In this document: piece after piece, positions 35,312 through 42,971 of the stretch | How the letters are laid out: each line of letters starts with the position of its first letter | Position numbering within the stretch: position 1 is the first letter of the stretch | Source of the DNA: Candidatus Thermoflexus tengchongensis | GTDB taxonomy: Bacteria > Chloroflexota > Anaerolineae > Thermoflexales > Thermoflexaceae | Direction of reading: 5' to 3' | NCBI GenBank assembly: GCA_016842085.1 | Contig: JAEVEX010000074.1 | Location: forward strand, 62,001 to 126,000 | Length of the DNA stretch: 64,000 nt | Translations under genes and position numbers: made by a program | Notes under the pieces: model-generated | Database searches by the model: none | What the model was told of the DNA's origin: nothing | The model's input: only the letters and a program-made list of their open reading frames with translations

Positions 35312-35775
35312 TGAGCACCTCCCTGCTTCGCCCGCCGCAGTTGCGGCTCTCCCTTTGCGTGCCATACATGCCAGCGCACGGTGTGCCCCAGCACACGACG
35401 GACTAACTCAAGGTGAACCGTGCGGATCGTCGATTCATTTGCAGCGCCCACGATGCTCCTTGCGATATCTTGAAGTCTTTTCAGCGTCTGGATGGCTTTG
35501 TCAGCCCACGTCGCATCAATCTCTCCCCGTGCCGCCTGATAGCGGATGAATAACTCCACCTCGGCCCATGAGGTGCTTTGCTCGGCCATCTCCTGGATAT
35601 TGCGCAGCTGACGCTCCTTGTGCTCCTTTTCGCTTAACGGTTTCTTTTTTTGCTGAAGGATCTCTGCCAGGTTTCGAGCCAGCTCTTCCGCCATGTTGAC
35701 CAGGCTCTCTTCCCTCTCCCTGATCGCCCGCATGATCTGGGCGTTGCGCTTCGGATCATCCGTGAACCGGGTCAT
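35308..35775 (-). CDS. Small helical subunit, Cas11/Csm2-like
   Basis: The ATG at 35775 follows GGAGGTGGAGGAG and gives 155 residues, nearly all helical and highly charged. Segments such as IMRAIREREESLVNMAEELARNL and WAEVELFIRYQAARG have no strands or glycine loops. Type III complexes contain an all-helical small subunit (Csm2/Cmr5, now Cas11) that lines the target-RNA channel. Size, charge and position between csx10 and a csm3-like gene suit this role. Sequence similarity to named families is not evident to me. The start overlaps the csx10 stop by ATGA. Confidence 0.72.
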   Translation of the reverse strand: MTRFTDDPKRNAQIMRAIREREESLVNMAEELARNLAEILQQKKKPLSEKEHKERQLRNIQEMAEQSTSWAEVELFIRYQAARGEIDATWADKAIQTLKRLQDIARSIVGAANESTIRTVHLELVRRVLGHTVRWHVWHAKGEPQLRRAKQGGAQ

Positions 35776-36995
35776 TTCTCCTCCACCTCCAGATGGAATG
35801 GATGGCATATCAGGCACTCGCCGAATCCTTCATCGCGGCGCTCGCCGATTCCTTCCTGCTCCAGCGCTTCCAGCAGGGTCAGTAGGCTGTCCTCCGGGCC
35901 ATCCCATCGGTAGACGAATATGCTCCCCATCCGGGCGGCCAGTTGGGTGGGTTTGGGCAAACCCCATGCCGTGGACCAGCCGCTGGCCATGTCCGGCCGG
36001 GTCATCCAGAGGATGGGCTCCAGTCTTCGGCCCTCAAGGATCAGCGTGGGTTTCAAGGTGGGAATCCCGTCTGCATCCCGGAAGATCCCGGGGGACAGGA
36101 GATCAACGGAAAAATAAATTCCCTTCGGCTCCTGGGGCAGCGCTTCCGGGTTCAAAGCCAGAGAGCGGATGTCCAGCCATAGCTGCCTGAAAAGCTCATT
36201 AAATGCACGGATGCGCTCGCCCAGCGAGGGCATGCTCACCGTGGCCTCCTCCACCGAAACGCGTCCGTAGCCGCGGGTGTGCATGGCCCCGATCGACATC
36301 CGGGACACCGCTTCCCGGAATCGGGCCATGGCCTCTTCTCCCTCCGGGGAGGTGGGGGCGACGCGACCGATGAAGACCACGCGGGTTGATCCGCCCCGAA
36401 CGGGATCCGGGGTGTAAGGACTGAGCGCTGAAGGGGTATACAGCATGCCCTCCGCGGCTGCCCGGCGATGGCGGCTAAGGGCGACTTTGGTCTGGGCGTG
36501 GAAACGGGGGCGGAACATTCCATGGTGTTTCACCCCCCGGATTTCATACACAGCGTAGAAACCTTCCGCTGGCTCCATCCGGTCATCGCATTGCGAGCAG
36601 CGGATGAGGAAAGGAACGGAGAAGCGGGCTCCATGGGCTTCCAGCAGGCGATAGGCCAGCACAGGGAGAAGGATATCCACGATGCCATGCCCCCTGCGAT
36701 TCGGAGAAGGTTCTGTGGCGAATCCGCCATGCCGCTTGCATTCCATAGCGCTCATGAGGAGAGGAAGCGCATAGCGCAGACCCGCGGCTTCGGCTGCCGG
36801 GAAGAAGTTCCCGATCCGTAGCCGGGTGACCTGCCGGAGAATTTCCTCGGAAGATGTGCGCTGGCGGAGCAGCCATTCCGCCCATGCCCCTCGTAGAATA
36901 CGGCCGGGGATATACGCCAGGCTGGGCAGGAACTGGGCGTCCGGCCGGATGACACCCAGGAGCAGCGGCTCTTGAGGTTTAATTTTCAGCCACAT
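35772..36995 (-). CDS. csx10: Type III-D signature RAMP Csx10
   Basis: The ATG at 36995 gives 407 residues. The protein begins LKIKPQEPLLLGVIRPDAQFLPSL, and a segment AYIPGRILRGAWAEWLL (about 32-48) is the RAMP loop. A zinc-ribbon-like part, FLIRCSQCDDRMEPAEG, sits near 142-158. A glycine-containing MSIGAMHTRGYGRVSVEEA (about 250-268) and a second RAMP unit follow. Csx10 is a double-RAMP Cas5-like protein that defines subtype III-D and probably binds the crRNA 5' end next to Cas10. The start overlaps the end of RAMP (4) by 17 bases. Longer in-frame starts to 37247 lie inside that gene and are rejected. Confidence 0.88.
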   Translation of the reverse strand: MWLKIKPQEPLLLGVIRPDAQFLPSLAYIPGRILRGAWAEWLLRQRTSSEEILRQVTRLRIGNFFPAAEAAGLRYALPLLMSAMECKRHGGFATEPSPNRRGHGIVDILLPVLAYRLLEAHGARFSVPFLIRCSQCDDRMEPAEGFYAVYEIRGVKHHGMFRPRFHAQTKVALSRHRRAAAEGMLYTPSALSPYTPDPVRGGSTRVVFIGRVAPTSPEGEEAMARFREAVSRMSIGAMHTRGYGRVSVEEATVSMPSLGERIRAFNELFRQLWLDIRSLALNPEALPQEPKGIYFSVDLLSPGIFRDADGIPTLKPTLILEGRRLEPILWMTRPDMASGWSTAWGLPKPTQLAARMGSIFVYRWDGPEDSLLTLLEALEQEGIGERRDEGFGECLICHPFHLEVEEK

Positions 36996-37641
36996 GCCTT
37001 CCCTCCCACCAGGCCTGCCATATCGCCTTGAGTTCCGCTTCTGGAACGACCTGGTCGTCGATCCGGGCTTCCATTTCGATCTGCCGGATCCAGCCCAGCC
37101 CTCGTGTCTTGCCGCCCCCAATGGCAATCCCCCAGCGAGCTGCCAGAGCAACCAGCGCGGCGGCCTCCTGCGCCAAGCTCGGGCTGGGGAAGTAACCTTC
37201 GCACCGGGCATGCCATTGCGTGGAAGGCAACGAGGTGGTTTCCACAAAGAACAGCCTTTGTGGGAAAGCTGCCCGGCGGTGACGGCTGATGGCTACACCG
37301 GCTCGCACGGAAGAGGTCGTTTCTTCGTTGATGAGATGGCCATCGCTGAAGTGGAGTGACGAGGGCCACCGGGGACTTCCGAACACGCGACAGATCAGAC
37401 AGGGTTCCGGACCCTTGCACAGGTGATCCGGCTCCGGCCCGGTGCATACCGGATGCCCCCATGCCTGAAGCAGGAGCTCCGCTTTCTCCCTCAAGAAGCC
37501 TTTCAGGGTGGTGGCCGGAAGGACCGGAACTCCTTCGGGGGCTCGGGCCAGAGCCCTGTCCACCCCCAGGCGACGGAGATTGCCGGTAGTATGGAATGCT
37601 GTCTCCAGCGTTATCTTCATGGCGATCGCCAGTTTGCTCAT
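36979..37641 (-). CDS. Cas7-like RAMP protein of the type III-D complex (4)
   Basis: This 220-residue RAMP is the shortest of the four. Its hallmarks are VPVLPATTLKGFLREKAELLL (about 38-58), LICRVFGSPRWPSSLHFSDGHL (about 81-102) and a C-terminal IAIGGGKTRGLGWIRQIEME (about 171-190). It may bind one end of the crRNA or form part of the backbone. The start overlaps the cas10 stop (ATGA) and the 3' end overlaps csx10 by 17 bases, so cas10, this gene and csx10 are translated as a coupled set, as is common in III-D. Confidence 0.85.
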   Translation of the reverse strand: MSKLAIAMKITLETAFHTTGNLRRLGVDRALARAPEGVPVLPATTLKGFLREKAELLLQAWGHPVCTGPEPDHLCKGPEPCLICRVFGSPRWPSSLHFSDGHLINEETTSSVRAGVAISRHRRAAFPQRLFFVETTSLPSTQWHARCEGYFPSPSLAQEAAALVALAARWGIAIGGGKTRGLGWIRQIEMEARIDDQVVPEAELKAIWQAWWEGRHVAEN

Positions 37642-39230
37642 GTGCGCTCTTCCTCCTCTTCCACATCCGGCCGCATAGCACGCAGCTCGGCCAGCTCCAG
37701 GAGATCAAGAAGTGGCGTCTGCCAAACGAGCTCCCGATCTTTAGAGCTTCGGTGCCAGATCGGAAGGCCTGCGATCGCTTTCCCTCCACGTCCACTGAGC
37801 AGGCCCCCCAGATGGTCCAGCATCTGGATCTTCTGCGAGCTTCCTCGCTCGCGCGCCAGGTCATACTGGATAAAGGCCAGGGACTGGAGCGGGCCCTTCT
37901 CCAGGGCCTCTGCCCAGCGATGGCGGGTGGTGCGCGGCCACCTTGCGATTTGAGAGATCAATTCCTGGAGAAGCTGCGCTTCGCTTAGCGTATAAGGACG
38001 AGCGCTCAGTTCGATCCCTTCCCCAGTACGATAAACGTCCAGCAAGGGCTCGACTCGATCGCTGGATACCGGCGAGGGCAGCCAGAGGAAATCGACCGCG
38101 CTCTTCGGATTGTCGGGGTTTTCCTTCGCTCGCTTCTTGGCCTTTTTCAATAAACTGGTAGCGAGGCGTTCCATATAGCGGACAGGATATTTCACATCCG
38201 CGATAAGGATGCCGCAGGAAGCAGTGGGTTTCCATCCCAGATCCTGTGGGAGCCGGCAGCTGACCTCCTGTTCGAAGCGTTTCAGAAACTCCACTGCCAT
38301 ATCCCATGCGTAACCAGCCTGGATGAGGATGGTCACATCATCCCCGCCGATGTTCACAATGTCGAAGGGCCAGAAGGGTTCATGATCCAGTGCCGGACCG
38401 CATACGGCCTCAAGACTTTTGAAGAGTGCCTGTCGGGTCCCCTCCGTCAGCGCCCAGGAGATATCCTTATAGTGGTTCGGGTCGCGGGCTCGCTGTAACA
38501 GAGCACCGATATCGTTTCCATCGGCATAGATAAACGCCAGGTATTTCCGGCGAGCGCTGTATACCAGATGATCCAGATCCTCAGGCTGTTCGCTAACCCG
38601 GTTCTGACCATATTGATTCCAGAATTCATAGTTGAACTTCCCCCGAATTTGCTCTCCTTTCTTTCTGCGGCCTTTCCTATCCCGTTTTTCGCAGATGGGA
38701 CAGAGGGCTTTCCCATCCTGTACGTCCTCGCGCCCGCTGACCATTCGTTTGCCGCAGCGCTCGCAGCGTTTCCCGAAGGGAAGCGCTTCGTAGAACGGGA
38801 TCAGGGTTTTCCGTCGCTTGGCCTCCCGGATATGGGCATTTAGAAAGAGCATGCGATGAGGGAAGCTGCCATCGAGAGGCACCTTGTCTGCCGCGCTTCG
38901 AATTCGCCTTGCCCATGGGCTCTGCACAATAGGTTCCCCATGGGAAGGCGAGCTTTGCTCGTAAACGATTGTCACAGTGGCAGCAAGCGTCTTCCCGAGG
39001 TAGAGACCTTCAATATCCTGGCGAATCCCCTCCGCCTGATCCTGCGCAACCTGAAGCAGGAAGCTGCCACCGCCGCAGTAAAGAACTCGATCGCCGTATT
39101 TCTGGCGAATTTCCTCCTCACACTCCTGAAGCAGCTCACTCCCCCCCCGGATCTGGGGTAGGGAGGAAGTTTCAAATACATATTCCCGGATGGCGTCGAC
39201 ATCTCCTGCCATCAAAATATGGTCGCTCAT
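37638..39230 (-). CDS. cas10: Type III-D signature protein Cas10 (no HD domain)
   Basis: This 530-residue Cas10 starts directly with the first Palm domain (GDVDAIREYVFETSSLPQIRG from residue 9), so the N-terminal HD nuclease domain of many Cas10 proteins is absent. A zinc ribbon follows (Cys156, 159, 177, 180), then the second Palm with YADGNDIG and the cyclase motif GGDD at 295-298. A helical C-terminal domain ends it. An intact GGDD predicts synthesis of cyclic oligoadenylate (or a related messenger) from ATP when target RNA binds. Lack of HD predicts no DNA shredding by this arm. The ATG overlaps the stop of an upstream cas6-like remnant (ATGA). It is about 200 residues shorter than HD-containing Cas10. 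Confidence 0.93.
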   Translation of the reverse strand: MSDHILMAGDVDAIREYVFETSSLPQIRGGSELLQECEEEIRQKYGDRVLYCGGGSFLLQVAQDQAEGIRQDIEGLYLGKTLAATVTIVYEQSSPSHGEPIVQSPWARRIRSAADKVPLDGSFPHRMLFLNAHIREAKRRKTLIPFYEALPFGKRCERCGKRMVSGREDVQDGKALCPICEKRDRKGRRKKGEQIRGKFNYEFWNQYGQNRVSEQPEDLDHLVYSARRKYLAFIYADGNDIGALLQRARDPNHYKDISWALTEGTRQALFKSLEAVCGPALDHEPFWPFDIVNIGGDDVTILIQAGYAWDMAVEFLKRFEQEVSCRLPQDLGWKPTASCGILIADVKYPVRYMERLATSLLKKAKKRAKENPDNPKSAVDFLWLPSPVSSDRVEPLLDVYRTGEGIELSARPYTLSEAQLLQELISQIARWPRTTRHRWAEALEKGPLQSLAFIQYDLARERGSSQKIQMLDHLGGLLSGRGGKAIAGLPIWHRSSKDRELVWQTPLLDLLELAELRAMRPDVEEEEERT

Positions 39231-39364
39231 GCCTCAATGCCTCCACGGCGCACGGGCTTCCCGTTGGGGAGCAGGATCATATTCCAGGCCCGATGCCGGA
39301 TATTCGTCGGATGACCGTTTGTAGACAACACCACTATGCCGAAGCCGGCTTCATAGCCCAGGCG
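39227..39364 (-). pseudogene. Remnant of a cas6 C-terminus upstream of cas10
   Basis: In the 144-base gap between the nuclease gene and cas10, one minus-strand frame reads RLGYEAGFG, identical to the glycine-rich loop entrance of the complete Cas6 at 40342-41145, then about 35 unrelated-looking residues. It ends in TGA overlapping the cas10 ATG by ATGA. A TAA lies directly before the matching segment, so no full protein is possible. The part corresponding to EHTASGFGM is missing. It looks like the tail of a second or former cas6 once coupled to cas10 and cut off when the nuclease gene and/or the present cas6 arrived. Confidence 0.6.
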
Positions 39365-39374
39365 TTAGCATCGA

Positions 39375-40310
39375 TCACTCAATGTTCTGAAAGGCGTGCT
39401 CTAAGAATGTGCTGACTTCGTTGAGTCGCAATACGGTCATGCCGATTTGGGATTCAAGCCATTCACTGACCTGAGGAGATTCTGGAGGAGTCAGTAAAAC
39501 GATCCCGGATCGCTCCTTGGGAATTCGCAGATAACGTGAGATCTTTTTCCAACCCTCAACACTGGGCTGGTATTCTTCTGAGGTCTTACATTCAAGCCAA
39601 ATCTGTGTCTCTTCGTTTCCGATGAGAATATCTATTTCTGCATCGCTCTGATTCGGAAGAACAATCTGGATGTTACTCATAATAGCTATGTTGTTAGCGT
39701 CAATTCCGATGCGTTCAATCACACTCTTAGCCAGCCTGGTGATGTAACGCTCCAGCCATCCTCCAGTTACAAAATTGATGATATCAGGAAGCATCACCAC
39801 CTTTGCTGAAAGCGTCCGCGAGCTCTTCGCATAGTTAAAACTCTCCAGCAAGGCATATTGATGAAGTCGATAAGCGAATTGCGCAATATCGCTGATCTGA
39901 TTTGGCGGGAAATCCTTCATATAAATTCTGAACCATTCCCATTGTCGGCTGATAGACCTCTTCCATTCGTCATAGAAAGGGCGAAGATGATCAAAACGCT
40001 CTCCGAGGAACCTTGCAAACCAATCCAGGGGTTCATCCTGGGGGGGAAGAACCCGGTAGCGACGCACTTTGATATTGCGATCTTCTAACCACTGAATCAG
40101 CCTGTTGGAAGCTGTAGCCGCCTGAGGCCCCTCCGCTTGTTCTGGCTCGACCTCGGCCACCTGCACTGTGCTGAGCTCATCAATAGCCCTGGATACTTCT
40201 GCCAGCGAAGGGGAGGAGACCGACGGGAGACGTGCCTCGATCCGCTCGAGGGCCTCGGCTATCCGACGCAAGTAGATGAGCATTTCCTCCATAACGCCAT
40301 GGCTGGACAT
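39375..40310 (-). CDS. Orphan PD-(D/E)XK nuclease of the CRISPR operon
   Basis: The ATG at 40310 follows GGGAGG and gives 311 residues. The N-terminus (about 8-27) is a short amphipathic coiled coil, MLIYLRRIAEALERIEARL. The C-terminal third has a restriction-endonuclease-like core: Asp227 in AEIDILIG, then Glu240-x-Lys242 in WLECKTSEE. The family is not certain. The nuclease core recalls the DUF1887 nucleases of Can2/Card1, which are activated by cyclic oligoadenylate through a CARF domain, but no CARF domain is visible here. The gene is AT-richer than its neighbours. It lies 31 bases after cas6 and sits on a cas6 remnant, which points to insertion. It is a candidate effector or a DNA-processing accessory. 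Confidence 0.75.
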   Translation of the reverse strand: MSSHGVMEEMLIYLRRIAEALERIEARLPSVSSPSLAEVSRAIDELSTVQVAEVEPEQAEGPQAATASNRLIQWLEDRNIKVRRYRVLPPQDEPLDWFARFLGERFDHLRPFYDEWKRSISRQWEWFRIYMKDFPPNQISDIAQFAYRLHQYALLESFNYAKSSRTLSAKVVMLPDIINFVTGGWLERYITRLAKSVIERIGIDANNIAIMSNIQIVLPNQSDAEIDILIGNEETQIWLECKTSEEYQPSVEGWKKISRYLRIPKERSGIVLLTPPESPQVSEWLESQIGMTVLRLNEVSTFLEHAFQNIE

Positions 40311-40341
40311 CGGACTTGCCTCCCGAAACTCTGGGAATAGC

Positions 40342-41145
40342 TCATGCCTGCTGGACGGACTTGGCGAAGATCTGGATCGATCGGACGCGGGGAACACCAT
40401 TCAGCCGGCCTTCCCAAGCCACGGTCACCATCCCGAAGCCGCTCGCGGTGTGTTCGCCGAAGCCGGCTTCGTAGCCCAGACGAATGAGCTCGGGGTGGCC
40501 CGAGATCGTGAAGGAGAGCATCCAGCCCCGGATGTCGGTGTCGTGGATCCGCACGAGTTTGGAGCGGTAGGGAGGGTGTACCTGGATTCCCAGGTCGCCC
40601 GGGATCTCCTGCCCGTAGAAGGCCGCCGCCTTCCGCCGCAGGTTCTCCGCTAACGCCCGCGCAAACTCCGGCTCCTCCGGCGAGAGATACCGCTTGACCA
40701 GCTTGCCGTCCGCCCGCCGCTCGCCGGTGGAGATCGTGATCGGGGAGAGGGTGGTGAAGGTCGCTGCCCCGGCGAAGGCCGGCGTCGGCTCGACCTCGAT
40801 TCGCTCCACCATCGCCGGATAGGACCCCAGCCGGACCTCCGGCTCCAGCAGCAGCCCCAGGGCCAGGGCTTCCACCACCGCCGGGATCGGCGAGGAAACC
40901 CACCATGTGACCGCCCCCTCCGCCCACAACCCCGTCCGATCCGGCCGCAGGCCGTGGAGCCATGAGTAAGTCAGGGGCTTATATCGCCGTCCTTCGGGAT
41001 GGCTCCACCCTTCCTCGTGAAGCCGATGGGCCACCTGGGGAAGCCCCCGTTCCATCGCCGTGTAGGCCAGGCCCCGCAGCCACCCGGGATAGCTCCAGGG
41101 CAGCAGGCAGGGTCTCACAAACCGGAGTATGATCCGGAGACGCAT
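40342..41145 (-). CDS. cas6: crRNA-processing endoribonuclease Cas6
   Basis: The ATG at 41145 follows GGGAGGGG and gives 267 residues. Two ferredoxin-like halves are expected. The C-terminal one ends with the glycine-rich loop LGYEAGFGEHTASGFGMV, the hallmark of Cas6. His, Tyr and Lys residues near the N-terminus (AHRLHEEGWSH, YKPLTYSWLHG) are candidates for the active site. Cas6 cuts the pre-crRNA within each repeat, leaving the 8-nt handle. It is the only complete cas6 in the window, so it probably supplies crRNA to both the I-B and III-D complexes. It is preceded by csx15 at 107 bases and followed by the nuclease gene. It may be the first gene of the main cas operon. Confidence 0.9.
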   Translation of the reverse strand: MRLRIILRFVRPCLLPWSYPGWLRGLAYTAMERGLPQVAHRLHEEGWSHPEGRRYKPLTYSWLHGLRPDRTGLWAEGAVTWWVSSPIPAVVEALALGLLLEPEVRLGSYPAMVERIEVEPTPAFAGAATFTTLSPITISTGERRADGKLVKRYLSPEEPEFARALAENLRRKAAAFYGQEIPGDLGIQVHPPYRSKLVRIHDTDIRGWMLSFTISGHPELIRLGYEAGFGEHTASGFGMVTVAWEGRLNGVPRVRSIQIFAKSVQQA

Positions 41146-41232
41146 TGCCCCTCCCTTCTGGCGGATGGATTCCACTTGCCTCCCATCGCCGGGCGAGCGG
41201 CCGGTGAAAGCCTCTCGCATCTCAGTTTCGCA

Positions 41233-41250
41233 GTCTCCGTATCCGGAGAC
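41233..41250. other. Hairpin/operator-like inverted repeat between csx15 and cas6
   Basis: GTCTCCG (41233-41239) and CGGAGAC (41244-41250) form a perfect inverted repeat with a 4-base loop, 2 bases after the csx15 stop. No T-run follows in the direction of transcription. It could be a weak terminator, a processing site or an operator for the cas6-cas3 operon. Confidence 0.4.
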
Positions 41251-41252
41251 GC

Positions 41253-41642
41253 TCAGCCCCCTCCTCTTCGCGCCCGCGCGGCATCCCGCACGGCCTGAAG
41301 GTTGATCACCTCCGCGACCTCGAAGCGGGGCGGGATCGCCCCGGCCACGGGCCGCAGGCGAAGAATCGAGGGGAAATACCCCATGCGGCCGTGCAGCTCA
41401 GCCAGCAGCACCCCCGCCGAGTAGTTGAGAGAGGGCAGGGCGATCAGCAGGGGCAGGGTTTGCCATTCCTCCGCCGAAAATCTCACCTGATCGACCATCC
41501 GGACGACCTGAGGGGCCAGCGGCTCTTGCGGATCGATCTGGGCATCGATCGCGATCACGCGCTCCACCTTTTGCCCCGTGAGGGTTTCGATCTGGTGGAG
41601 CTGCTCCTCTGTCAGGGGATGGGCGAAGTTGACGACGATCAT
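41253..41642 (-). CDS. csx15: CRISPR-associated protein Csx15
   Basis: The ATG at 41642 follows GGAGGCGG and gives 129 residues. It starts [23 protein letters not shown], the recognisable opening of Csx15, and continues with [26 protein letters not shown], a Rossmann-like CARF-type loop. It ends in [11 protein letters not shown]. Csx15 is a small accessory protein found with type III systems, and its CARF-like form suggests binding or turnover of cyclic oligoadenylate. That function is inference here. It lies 107 bases upstream of cas6 on the same strand. In-frame starts further upstream have no ribosome binding site. Confidence 0.8.
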   Translation of the reverse strand: MIVVNFAHPLTEEQLHQIETLTGQKVERVIAIDAQIDPQEPLAPQVVRMVDQVRFSAEEWQTLPLLIALPSLNYSAGVLLAELHGRMGYFPSILRLRPVAGAIPPRFEVAEVINLQAVRDAARARRGGG

Positions 41643-41937
41643 CGGTCCGCCTCCTGTGTCTACAGTGTAGCGCGTCAGGCGGTCGGAAGGCATCCGGGAA
41701 GGGCCGGATTTTTCTCGGGGATGGACCGGATGTCTCCCCTCCAGGCCGGGTATAAAAAGGGGTATGGAAGCTTTGGGGGCTGCCGGGGCACTGAAGGCGC
41801 TCCCCGCGGCCCCAAAACCGATGCTCTCTCCCCGGGCCCCTTTGGGCCTCGGGGAGGGGCTATCCCGCGCTGACAACCCGGGCGCAAATCCGGCGGGATG
41901 CCCTCCTCTCGCTGCGTTGGGCCGCGAGCCCGGGGCT
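41643..41937. other. 295-base intergenic region between csx15 and the CARF-LuxR regulator
   Basis: No gene is supported here. The segment 41770-41820 can fold (GCTTTGGGGGCTGCCGGGG with CCCCGCGGCCCCAAAA), a likely terminator or leader structure. CCCCGGGCCCCTTTGGGCCTCGGGG-like GC-rich inverted sequence follows at about 41828-41855. It must contain the promoter for csx15 or for the whole cas operon on the minus strand, but no convincing -35/-10 pair was found. Confidence 0.45.
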
Positions 41938-42822
41938 CTAATCCGGCGTCCCTTCCAGGGTTAAAAACGACAGCGCGGGGCGAAACCATTCCCGCAGATT
42001 GTGATAAGAGATGGAATGATCGGGAGGGATCCCCCAGAGCTCCCGACACGTATCCTTGATGGCATCCAGGTGGGAGTCCACGGTCTTGAGAGTGATCCCC
42101 AGGCGCTCGGCAACCTGTTGCGGCCGCTCATTGTGGGCGATCCAGTAAAGCACCCGACGCTGGGCAGGGGTCAGGCGTTGCCATACCTGGCGGCAGCGTT
42201 CCAGGTCTGCGGGAGTCCACAGGGCCTGCTGCAGTTGTATGGACGAAAGCTGTCGAAAGCCTGGAAAATCCGCCCCCCAGTGCGGGAAGGGCACCTCGAT
42301 CAGGCGCACGCCGTCCTCCGGCCGGGCGTGCATGCGCTGCCCATCCCGCGCGAGCTCCAGGAAGGAGCGGGGCGTGTAGAGATGCCACAGGTGGTCTGAA
42401 TAGTCCAGGTAGACGATGGCGGTGAGGAAGAGCATCAGGGCCAGGATGCGGCGCCCGCCGGCCAGCACGACATGCAGGGGACGCCCCTGGGCTTTCTCCA
42501 GCCGGAGGATCTCCATGATGTGAGATCGGACCGCCTCGGCGGTCTGCTCACTGGTGATATCCACCAGCGGACCCTGATGATCCCGCAGCACGATGCGGCG
42601 CAGCCGGATGGAACGCCGGGCATAGGCATAGAAGTCGTTGGGGAACTCGCGATCCAGACGCTCGAGGGCATAACGGGTTCGGGGATCATAGGGGGCAAAA
42701 TGGATCACCACGACTTCTGCGATGGGCTCGCCGCGCTCGAGCAGCGCATCCAGGGCGAAAGTGACCACCTGAGGCTGACCGCCCAGCGTTGCAATCATCG
42801 TGCTGGCCGATCTGGAATCCAT
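41938..42822 (-). CDS. CARF-domain regulator with LuxR-type DNA-binding domain
   Basis: This 294-residue protein joins an N-terminal CARF-like domain to a C-terminal helix-turn-helix domain. The CARF part opens with [20 protein letters not shown] and has the loop [16 protein letters not shown] at about 119-134. The DNA-binding part (about 217-265) reads [20 protein letters not shown], then [16 protein letters not shown], the classic LuxR/GerE pattern. The known CARF regulator Csa3 uses a winged helix, so a LuxR-type output is unusual. A role as a cyclic-oligoadenylate-controlled transcription factor for the cas or effector genes is inferred. The start follows GGGAGGTG. It is divergent from the P-loop/Csx3 gene across 149 bases, the likely control region. 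Confidence 0.85.
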   Translation of the reverse strand: MDSRSASTMIATLGGQPQVVTFALDALLERGEPIAEVVVIHFAPYDPRTRYALERLDREFPNDFYAYARRSIRLRRIVLRDHQGPLVDITSEQTAEAVRSHIMEILRLEKAQGRPLHVVLAGGRRILALMLFLTAIVYLDYSDHLWHLYTPRSFLELARDGQRMHARPEDGVRLIEVPFPHWGADFPGFRQLSSIQLQQALWTPADLERCRQVWQRLTPAQRRVLYWIAHNERPQQVAERLGITLKTVDSHLDAIKDTCRELWGIPPDHSISYHNLREWFRPALSFLTLEGTPD

Positions 42823-42971
42823 GGTTCACCTCCCGCCGTAGACTGCCCCTCTTTAAGGCGGAACCGGTGGGTAGAAATTTTTAACAATTCGGCTGACGAT
42901 GACGGAGCATCCTCTCTTCTTCCCGAACAGGCTGCTCCGACGCTATCCCGGATCTGCACGGAGGAAACGGA
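42823..42971. promoter_or_regulatory. Divergent control region between the CARF-LuxR and Crn3-fusion genes
   Basis: These 149 bases hold both start regions, including an AT-rich patch GAAATTTTTAACAATTC near 42874-42890 in otherwise GC-rich DNA, and the ribosome binding sites at both ends (GGGAGGTG and GGAGGAAACG). No consensus promoter is obvious. It is the natural place for an operator of the CARF-LuxR protein. Confidence 0.5.

Noticed and set aside
35772-37247. Longer csx10 starting at 37247
   Set aside because: The extra 84 residues lie inside the preceding RAMP gene in another frame. The ATG at 36995 fits the family start.
37638-39230. HD nuclease domain in Cas10
   Set aside because: No HD motif occurs before the first Palm domain, which starts at about residue 9.
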